NCBI RefSeq assembly: GCF_003369915.1 | Contig: NC_046677.1 | Location: 15,438,001-15,502,000 of the forward strand | Direction: 5' to 3' | Source: Drosophila miranda | Taxonomy: Eukaryota > Arthropoda > Insecta > Diptera > Drosophilidae | Length of the DNA: 64,000 nt | Shown: in pieces, positions 55,331 through 64,000 of the stretch | Layout: every line of letters begins with the position of its first letter | Position numbering within the stretch: position 1 is the first letter of the stretch | The notes under the pieces: generated by a model | The model's input: only the letters and a program-made list of their open reading frames with translations | What the model was told of the DNA's origin: nothing | Database searches by the model: none | Program-made: the position numbers and the translations under genes

Positions 55331-58159
55331 AGAAGTAATCAGGGCTCAAAAACAGCCAGATCCCAAAGTACTGAAAATTACAAAAGAAAAAGAGTAACTC
55401 CCAAAAAAAAAAAACAATTAATTTCCACACAAAACTAAACTAAAAAGTGCATGCAAAAAAGTGAGGATCAATGAAGAACACAAAATAATTTCTCAGAAAT
55501 AGATTTATATTCTGTGCTAGCTGCTGTCTAAAACAAAGAATCCTCAGGCATTTTTAAACGCAAAAAAAAAAAAAAAACTGTTGAAATTTTTTTTAAATAG
55601 TGCCTAAAAGAGTGAAGGATCAATTGGAAATATCCCTTAGATTTTCCACATAGACCTTAAGCAAATCTTTCCCTGTCTTCGCTTGGCCAAGCAGACACCC
55701 ATTGAAGACAGTGCCTGGCAAAAGTAGACGAAGCAGAAGTGTCAACTGTAGCTCAGCTTTTCCGCGATTCCTTTTTGGCTTGAGTTCATTTACCTCGGGA
55801 TATTTCAGCATGAAATATTGCCACAGAAAATTCTAGTCTGACCCGAGCACTGTTTAATCTTTAATTATATTTTGTCATTTTTGTTCGCTGTCTATCTGTC
55901 CCTCTCAACGTTTCCTCTCTCCTTCGCGCTATCTGGCTCCTGCTCCCATTTAGGCTAATTATGCTGCCTCGCTGGGGTCTGGGGCTGGAATGTCCTTTCT
56001 GTGGCAGGGTCTTGGACATTCATTTCGTGCTGCATATTTTTAGGCGCTGACTAAATTTGCTCAGCCCCTGATGTTGTTGTAATTATAATAACAGCTTCTG
56101 TTGTTGGCTTTGTTGTTTTTGCTGTTGTTTTTGTTGGTTTATTATCTGCACCTGACTTGTTAGCTATTTATTTGTGTGTTATTCCGCCATTGTTTGCTTT
56201 AAACAAAACGAAAACAACGCAAAAAATGTCAGACGCGAACAAAGTTTTTTGAGCAAAAATTGAAAATTTTTTGAACATTTTTGTTAGCTGTCAACTACTG
56301 ACATGGTATTTACATATGTGTATGCATAAATATTTATAAATATTTGTTAATTGCTTTTGTTGTCGGTGTATTTTTTCAATTGCCAACAAATAATGTCAGA
56401 TGATAGTGGAATATCATACATATATTATCTAGAAATAGTCTGTGGTACATACTCGTATATGTTCTGTTTTTATGACAATTAAAAAAGTGTTTTTTGAAGG
56501 AGAGTAGACAGGTTGCCAGCTGTACAATATCATCTTTCGTTGGTGTAATATTTCATTTGATTTAAAAATCATCTTCGTATCAGAATTATATTTATTTAGT
56601 TCATTTTATTCACCAGTTTGAAGGATACATTTCTTCAACTATATGAGTGTATTAGAAAAACTATCTTTTTACCAGTAAAAGAGCATAATTCTCCTTCAGA
56701 ATATATATCCCATAATGCGGAAATTATATTTATTAGCCTAGAACTTTGATTCCATCCGAAATGCATCATTATCGCAGGCTTTTTCTAATAAATTCTCAAA
56801 ATGTTCCATTTATTTCACGAAAAATATTTATTTATTAGATTGTGAAAAATGTTACCATTTTTGATGAATTTTCCAATGCTTCTCGCAACAACAATTTAAT
56901 CATTTTTTATTGTTTATCTACGTGACATAATTATTGTTTCCATTGGTGTTTGATATTTTATATTTTATAGTTTTTGCTGTAGTTCTGCTGAATATTTTTC
57001 CTAGGTATGTGTGTGTCTTTTAATATTTATTTAGTTTCATGTAGGGGTCATATATCTCATGGTCTGTTTTTTTTTTTCGATGCAAGAGGAGTGGGAGCTT
57101 GGAGAGAGGGGCAAATAATGGTATCTATTCATGAAAGGAAAGGACTATCCTTTTAGTATTTATTTCTATAAATGAAGCTCAGTATTTATATCTTTATTTG
57201 CCTGGATTATTTTTCCTTTTTGGTATTAAATATCAAAACCCTGCAGAGGCTTCAGCTCTCACAGCATTTTAGATTTAGATTTCCAAGATAAATTAATATT
57301 TTCTGGTTTATTTTCCATGTGCTCTGACACACATTTGTCTACACATCAGTTCTGGTACATACATTGCTCTTCTTCTTTTTTTCCCTGCCCATGATAGTTG
57401 CCTTTCTCTGCCGTTTACCAGGAAACCCTGGCGACGATTCTGTGAGGCAGTAGGACAGCAACTCCGACAGTTACTTGGCCTCGAAAACAACTTTAACTGG
57501 GCCTCGACGTCAGCCTCCAATTCATTTCCCCTGCCCGGACTCCTTTGCCAACTCAATTGCCTCGCAAGCGCTTTCGTGACGCTCTAAATCAACTCAGGAG
57601 AGCAGGGGGGTTGGGGGGCGAATGGGAGCCCAAAGGATTTTGAATTTATGTTGCATGGGGTTTCCTTTCGCTTCGTTTCGCTGGCTTTTCCACGCTTTTG
57701 TCGCACTTCCCAGCATTTTCCGCTGAGGGAAAGGCTGCTGTGTAATTAATCTTTGCCCAAAATGCTTGAAAATTTATGTCTTTAACTTGACTGCAGTCTT
57801 TCCTTCCCAGAGAGGAGGAGAGGGAGGGTAGACCCAGGGGCGATCCTTATGCCGTTTAATAGTTTTTGCCTTTAACTTTTTCTCTGATGTTTTTGTTGGT
57901 TTCGTTCGCGTCGCGATTAAAAGTGATTAATAGCCAACATTTTATTACCGCACAGAGGCACCGCAGCAGCAGCAACAACAACCACATTACAGGCACAACC
58001 CACAAAGGGGAACCCCACCCGAAAACAACTTAATGTCCAAACGAAATAAGTGAAATTTTCACACAGAAATTAATAAAGACATTAGTGCGTGTGGGCGTGT
58101 GGGCGTGTGGCTCATTGGGGAATAGAAACCAAAAACCAGAGGAGCAACTACTGCGTGAA
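55331..58159. other. Non-coding region, probably 5' UTR/intron
   Basis: Mostly AT-rich with TTGTTG-type repeats near 56070-56140. I see no gene. The final 200 bp before 58160 are probably 5' UTR of the exon there. Confidence 0.45.
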
Positions 58160-58403
58160 ATGTGCGGACTGGAGCCGTACAGCCAGCACCAGCTGGCGCC
58201 CCACCATCAGCGGAGATCCTCTCGCTGGCTCCAGCAGAGGCAGGAGCACCACCACCACCACCAATGCCATCATCAGCAGCGGCTGGAGCAACAGGCTCCG
58301 GGCAAGGGATGCCCCCACAGACAGACCGGCTCGGGGTCGAGGTCGAGGACAGCCACCCATTTGCAGATTTGGTACATTCTACATGTGATATTAGTCCTAA
58401 TCG
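58160..58403 (+). CDS. First coding exon of a large secreted/membrane protein (partial)
   Basis: The ATG at 58160 starts MCGLEPYSQHQLAPHHQRRS, followed by a His/Gln-rich stretch, an Arg/Ser-rich basic segment (TGSGSRSRTATHLQ) and the hydrophobic run IWYILHVILVLI. It ends at a strong donor (ATCG then GTGAGTCC) at 58404, in phase 1. A long polar basic leader before a hydrophobic core directly at an exon end is typical of fly cell-surface proteins (for example Ig-superfamily Dpr/DIP/Beat types), where the next exon carries the cleavage site and ectodomain. No downstream exon is recognised in the remaining 5.6 kb, so the intron probably continues past the window. The gene identity is unknown. Confidence 0.55.
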
Positions 58404-58530
58404 GTGAGTCCTCCAACGCTCCAATGCCCTTTCCCTTTAATTATGAACACATTTTAAATGGTCCATAATAAATGTGGGGATTGCTGGTTTAGGCCATGAA
58501 CATTTTTATTATTTTTATACAACATTAACG

Positions 58531-58554
58531 TGTGTGTGTGTGTGTGTGTGTGTG
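58531..58554. repeat. (TG)n microsatellite
   Basis: Twelve perfect TG units just downstream of the candidate first exon. Confidence 0.9.
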
Positions 58555-61480
58555 CAGAGGTCAGGCTTGGGCATTAGATTAAATAGGGGTTGTAATTAGA
58601 CAAGTTTCCCCTTGAGATTGGGATTGAAGAGAAGGTTTGATGATGATGAATGAATAGCCAAAGAACTTCCGAGCATAGAAGCCTTTTTTGGGCGTATTAT
58701 AAGGTGTATTCAGAGCTTTCTCTGCATCCACTCGATCCTCTCCAAAGCAGTGCCAAAAATAGATTGCAATACTTAAACAAATTTCCAACAACTTTCAAGT
58801 GAAGACAGAAATTCCTTGAATCTTTGCCAGAGTTCCCGGAAAATCCCAACCCACAACAAAAAACTTTACAGATTTCATAATCAAACAATTTTCTTACAGC
58901 ATTTTTCATGACAAAAAACGAGAGAGAAAACGGAAAAAATGTTGTCCGCCTTTCGAACTGAATTCGAGGGAAAAATCCCAGGAAAAACAATCAACAAATT
59001 GAAATCCAAAGACCAAACAATCGAATGTCGAATGTCCAAAGACAAAGAACAAATTGTTAGACGCAGACGGAATAGAAATTAATAAATTGGACAACAAGTC
59101 CCCCATTTGGGGTTTGTTTTTCGTCTTCCCCTCGTTTATTCCCATGTCGGGGGGATATTGGAGTCCTGTGTGTGTGTGAAGGAAGTATTTTGGCTCCTTA
59201 AAGAATTTCCTGCGTTCCCTTTGCGAATACTGAGAGCTTAATCCGGGTATGGGGTATCCTGTAGTCGCAATATTCACCCATGGCCTCCTCACTTGCTATT
59301 TTTGTGCCTGGTTTTGGCTTTTGTCGCAGTTTTTCGGGGTTTGGGGCAAGTTAAGTTGACATTTCCGCTAAAACAGACACGTGCGGGGGCTGCTAATAGC
59401 TCGGGAGGGAGACAGAGAGCGAGAGGGAGAGTGAGAGGGAGAAGCTGTTAACGTTCTTTCATTATTTTCAAATCATATCACAAAAGACAGAGGCGGCTGC
59501 TGCACAGTTGAACGGCAGCGGAAACGGATATGAAACCAAGTGAATGTTTGCACGCCAGCGGGAGTCTCTCCCTCTCCCCTCCAAATGTAAGTGTGGGTGT
59601 GGGTGTGGGTGTGGGTGTGTGTGCGTTGGCTTAATTCAACGTCTCATTTGCATACATTAAAATGTCACATTTTACATGTCGTTTGTGCGTCTCGCCCTAA
59701 GCCTAACAGCAACAGAAGCCGAGGAACGTCAGTTAAAATTAAGAGGCAGAGCCACCAGAGCCACCAGACCCAGGCTCCCATCATCCTCCTCCTCCACATC
59801 CTCCTCCTCCGCCTCCTCCATTCTCCTACACATAAACTACATTAGCAATTGGCCTGGCTGAAAGCACTGGCTGGCAGTGGCTGGCAGTGATGGGCGTTCG
59901 CTGGAAAGGCAGCCATGTAAAAATGGCTTAACGCGCAAATCTTTCAACTAAACATTAATCCTAATGGTTTTCAATTTTGTTGCGCCTTCTGTGGCAAGTC
60001 AAGTTCGCTTCGGTTCCTCTTTTTTTTCCTTCTTTCGTTCTTTCTCTCTTTTTTTTTGTGGCGCTTTGACTTTGGTTGTGGCCCCTGCTTTGCATGTTAA
60101 TACGCTCTTTGATATTGCCGAGCATCGCCTGCAGCCTGATTGCTTCTGACAGCGTCAAACCCTCACCCACTCCTCCCCCCCGCACCCTGTATCCATACTT
60201 CATCCTCGGGGGCTTCACGTAAATATGAAATTTCATTGAAATTTCTGTGAACTTTCATTGAGCTTCTGCAAAATAATATACAAAAACACACAAATATGTA
60301 ATGTTAGGTCTCTCTCTCCATATCAGTGTCTCTCTGTCTCTCTCGGTGAGTACATTCCGCTCATTAAGCTGCCCTACAATTTGCCATTAATCAAGTTGTG
60401 GCCCCCAGAAGCAAAGTGTGCCCTTGACTCACTTAATCAAAAGGCGGCTAGGGCCACAGGTCAAAGTAATCATATGGAATGCGATGATACCCTGCTCTCC
60501 CACTCTCTCAGTCTGTCTGTGGAAATTGTTTGGCTGGGAAATATGTCAATTAAGGTTAACCACAAGACAAGCGCACAGAATTAATGGTCTTAGAAATATT
60601 CAACCAAGAAAATAAATGAATTGGAGATTATATGTCTATGAAAATAATATACTGAAAATTGTTGAGTAGATAAATATAGATTTGGCAGATAAATACCTCT
60701 ATGGAACGCACTTTCTATATGTCAATGAAATAATATATTTAAGTGGGTTATTATTTAACAATATTTATCTCTTTTTCCATGAGTTTGCAAGAGATAGGAA
60801 CCAAAAAATTACCATAAAAAATGTATAAGTTGATCCTTTGTACAGAAAATATAAAATATTATAATTTAAATCTGGAAAATAGATATAAAATGAAATATTT
60901 TTAGTTTTAAGTTGCCTTTGCGACAATTTTCTGAAACAGGGAAGGGAGGAGCACATAGAACCAATCTTTATACAAAACTCTTCATTATTCTAGACCCACA
61001 TAAGTATGCCATAAATTCCTGATTGGAAACAGCTCTGCGGAATAGCCCTGGGATATGTATTTAAATATTCTCATCCCAGCCACCATTCGCTCTTTTGTAC
61101 AGAAATATTCCTTTAGAAGATTTTTGGCTTATGACAAGTGTTCTTTATTGTTGGAATATCACTTTCGTTTATTATTTATATCCGAAAACCCCGGCCAAAA
61201 CTTATACGCCCCACAGGCCTACCCAGCAGATGGTCCATGTGGGGGGCATTATGTGCTACATATGTAGGTACTTAAGGCCATATCATATGGCTCTAAGCCC
61301 ACACACACACATATTAAATTGTTGCTGTGGCAAACTGAGCAAAAGCTCAAGTAGGCTTTTGTTTAAATAAAATTGTGTCGCCACAATGGCCAAGAGCAAC
61401 TGTGTTTCTCTCCATCTCTGCCGCTCTCTGTGGGTGTGCATTCTTCTCTGTGTACACACTGATTCCCACAAAAGATACCA

Positions 61481-61482
<2 letters not shown>

Positions 61483-61512
<30 letters not shown>
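61483..61512. repeat. (CA)n microsatellite
   Basis: About fifteen perfect CA units. Confidence 0.9.
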
Positions 61513-61516
<4 letters not shown>

Positions 61517-61883
61517 CGTATCCATGTGTCATGTGTTTGCCAGACAACAACATTTTGAGCCACTAAGCTTTTGTTGAAGTTTATCTCTGCATTTGCCCAA
61601 TTGATGGGAGCTCCTCGATGGTTTTTTCTTCTTCTGCCAGCAGGTAATACTCGTAAAGGCAGCTAACAAACACAAATAAATCTTACCTTAGTAGTGGGTG
61701 GAGGGGGGGCGATAGTTCTCGGAGATTTCCCAAACAAATTCGTACATATTTCATGCTCATTTCTGGCCAACAACATTTTGACGGACAAATTGCCATAAAA
61801 CGTATTTTATGTTCCAATTATATAGGCATTTTAAATATACATAATATATTGTGCAATCAACATGACAGAGTCACACTTTTGAC

Positions 61884-61954
61884 TGCTGCTCTGCCGCTCT
61901 GCTGCTCTGCTGCTCTGCTGCTCTGCCGCTCTGCTGCTCTGCCGCTCTGCCGCT
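61884..61954. repeat. CTCTGCYG minisatellite
   Basis: About nine units of an 8-bp motif (GCTGCTCT / GCCGCTCT) in tandem. Confidence 0.85.
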
Positions 61955-64000
61955 TGACTGCTGATGGAATTTCGCGTATTAATTTGATAAATTTCAGGGA
62001 TTTTCTCTCGATATCACGTAACAGCATATCATAGCCCCTGATGTATACATACATATATTGTATTAATATTGTTTTTACCAACAATTTACGTTATTTAATT
62101 CTGAAGGGGATCAAGTTTAAAGAATTAAAATGGAAACATATTCAATTATATTTTGTATATATTTTGGAGTCTAGTAGAAGGCATGGAAACCCCTTTATTT
62201 AATGGTGGTATAGAAACGAAAGAAACTTAATCGCATTTAAATATTTTCTAAAGGTTTATTCTGTTCATATTCCAGGAATTGCTTCAAGATATTATTTTGC
62301 AGAACTCAAGGGCTGTAGATTTACTTTTTTTTCCTAGAAATTTCCTGGGAAGTACTGCGATACATTTTCTGTAAATTCTTTGCCTTGCTTCAGGGGGATT
62401 TCTCTTTAATTTTTTCATATTTTGTAGATTAATTTCCCTACATCCTTTATCCTAATCCCTATATTAATTGAGCACTTAAAAGGCTCATAATTTGATTACA
62501 AAAAGTCTTAGAGATTTAATATATATCTAACCACTCTAATATTATTTCCTGGATACCATTTTTTATCACCCTTTAATGGCTCTCTTCCTCGGGTAATATA
62601 TTTCCAAATTTCGAATAATTTAATGGGGAGATTACATTTGTTTTTCGTGAGCTGATATGCACCGTGAGGCAAGACAAACAGAAATTGTAGCATTTCAATT
62701 AAAAGTAATAGCCGAACTGCTGAAAGCCAACAAAAAAGGAGGAGCACCCACATCGAGGACACAAGACAAACAGTGGAGGGAAGTCCGAGAGGCAAGCGCG
62801 AGGGGCAGGGTCCAGTTCGGGCTCGGGCTCGGGGTCGGGTTCGGTTCGGTTGAATTGAGTCCGATCCGGTCAGAGGACGAACGCCCCCAAGCAAATTGAA
62901 ACAAAATGAAGGTCTCTGTGTGTTGACTTCTTCGGGTTCTTCTTTTTTTCGTTGGCTGTATTGAAATCATTAGAGCGAAGCGGCAGCAAAAAAAGTTATA
63001 GGTTCGGCGGTGGGGCAGCCCCATATTTGGGTAGGGGTGGGGGTAGGAGGGGTTGGATTGAGCATTAATGTCTGACGAGGACGAGGCACAGACGAACGAC
63101 CCACTGACGCCTATTAATCATGCAGACTTTACGTTCCATTAGCCAGGCAGCAGGATGGAGGACCAGTAGGACTCTAGTGTGGGAATGTTGGACGACGACG
63201 GTGGAGGCATTGCCTGTGCGAGTGGGTCAAAAGTGGTCCAGACCTAAACAAACTTGAAAAATACCAAAGGTTAAGGTTATCCCTGGATGAAGGCAATGTT
63301 TGAATTGTGAAAAATATATATTTGGACATAAAAATGCGAATTTAGAGACTCTTTAGGTCTTAACTAACAGCCAAATAATTTTATTTTTGAATTATATGAA
63401 CGAAATATGTCTTAAAAATATTTAAAAATTATTAAATATGTAAATAATAAATTTATTAAAATACAATCCACACAAATCATCGCAATTTTCCTTCAAAAAA
63501 TACCGAACATACCCAGGCACACCTCCATGGAACCGCCACTTGCGGCATGTGCGAAATGTTCAAAGTTTAAGTAACAGCAGAAGGGGTGGAAAGAAGGGGG
63601 AGAGGTGCAGGAAGAGAGGTGTGGGAGGCAAAAGAGCAACCGGGAACAGAGAAGCGCAAACAGAGCCGCTGTCCGCCACCGCCTGCCGCCTTCCATCCGC
63701 CCGTCTGACACTTGGCCATTTGCCTGTCCGACAGCGCCCGGCTCCTAATGGGGAAAATATTGTATTACAACAAAATGTGCAGCTACCCCCAAAAGAAGAA
63801 ACGAAAGAAAGCTGAAAAAACCCGTAACATTGAAGGGGGAGAAGCACCCTTTAAAATGGATCCCGAAAGGGTCCCGGTCTCCCCCCCACTCTCTCTCAGC
63901 TGCTGCTAACGATATGGAAAATTTATCAAAAAATACAAGGGGAAGGCAGGAGCAGCAACAACATGACACCGACCACCGGACGAACCGACCGACCGACCGG

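Larger units (their letters stand above)
58404..64000. other. Probable large first intron / non-coding
   Basis: There is no supported exon or gene. It contains several microsatellites: (TG)n at 58531-58554, GTGTGG repeats at 59590-59620, (CA)n at 61483-61512, CTCTGC repeats at 61884-61954, GGGCTC/GGTTC repeats at 62815-62855 and (CGAC)-type repeats at the right edge. It is probably intron of the gene starting at 58160. Confidence 0.45.

Noticed and set aside
1-64000. tRNA, rRNA, snRNA genes
   Set aside because: No segment showed a convincing A/B box pair, cloverleaf or conserved rRNA/snRNA text by eye. A tRNAscan-SE and Infernal run would settle it.

Overview
The window is eukaryotic nuclear DNA from a Drosophila-type fly. 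Evidence: introns of about 55-70 bp with canonical GT/AG ends, abundant (CA)n/(GA)n/(CTGA)n microsatellites, a LOA-clade non-LTR retrotransposon, and fly-type paralogues of TAF5, the proteasome alpha-3 subunit and SelD/Sps1. The obscura group is a plausible source, but I could not test this. No CRISPR array, operon, rRNA or convincing tRNA was seen.

Layout. 1-4843 is AT-rich non-coding DNA. 4856-10187 is a nearly complete but dead LOA-type LINE with a perfect 12-bp target-site duplication. 10649-14964 is a six-exon ABCC (MRP4-like) transporter gene whose splice sites all join in frame (1289 aa). 15300-17500 is a decayed inverted-repeat structure around an AT-rich minisatellite, with remnants of a spliced gene. 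18365-18837 is a decayed small gene.

19104-37890 is the remarkable part: a locally amplified, partly inverted cluster. It begins with an intronless, divergent selenophosphate synthetase (Sps1-like) gene. Next come two direct units of about 4.46 kb (A1, A2), each with a 57-aa ORF, a TAF5/cannonball-like WD40 gene and a proteasome alpha-3-like gene. Two units in the opposite orientation follow (B1, B2; period 4.40 kb). Each has an intact TAF5-like gene plus scrambled pieces: Sps1-like 5' ends, a fragment related to proteasome alpha-2, a repetitive ORF and a 5'-truncated alpha-3 gene. Related families in Drosophila have testis-specific members (cannonball, Prosalpha3T), so a male-germline gene amplification is the leading interpretation. 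Expression cannot be seen in sequence.

37674-37885 holds an R1/jockey-type LINE fossil. 38996-39494 is a 452-bp segment bounded by G26 and C21 tracts. 44828-45085 encodes an 85-aa Sm-like (Gemin7-like) protein. 46027-48450 (minus strand) is a three-exon coiled-coil gene of the CCDC96/CFAP184 type. From about 48.5 kb to the end the window is mostly non-coding. One convincing His/Gln-rich first coding exon with a hydrophobic signal segment (58160-58403) probably begins a large gene that continues beyond the right edge; the purine-rich and (AC)n region at 54.6-55.3 kb may be its 5' UTR.
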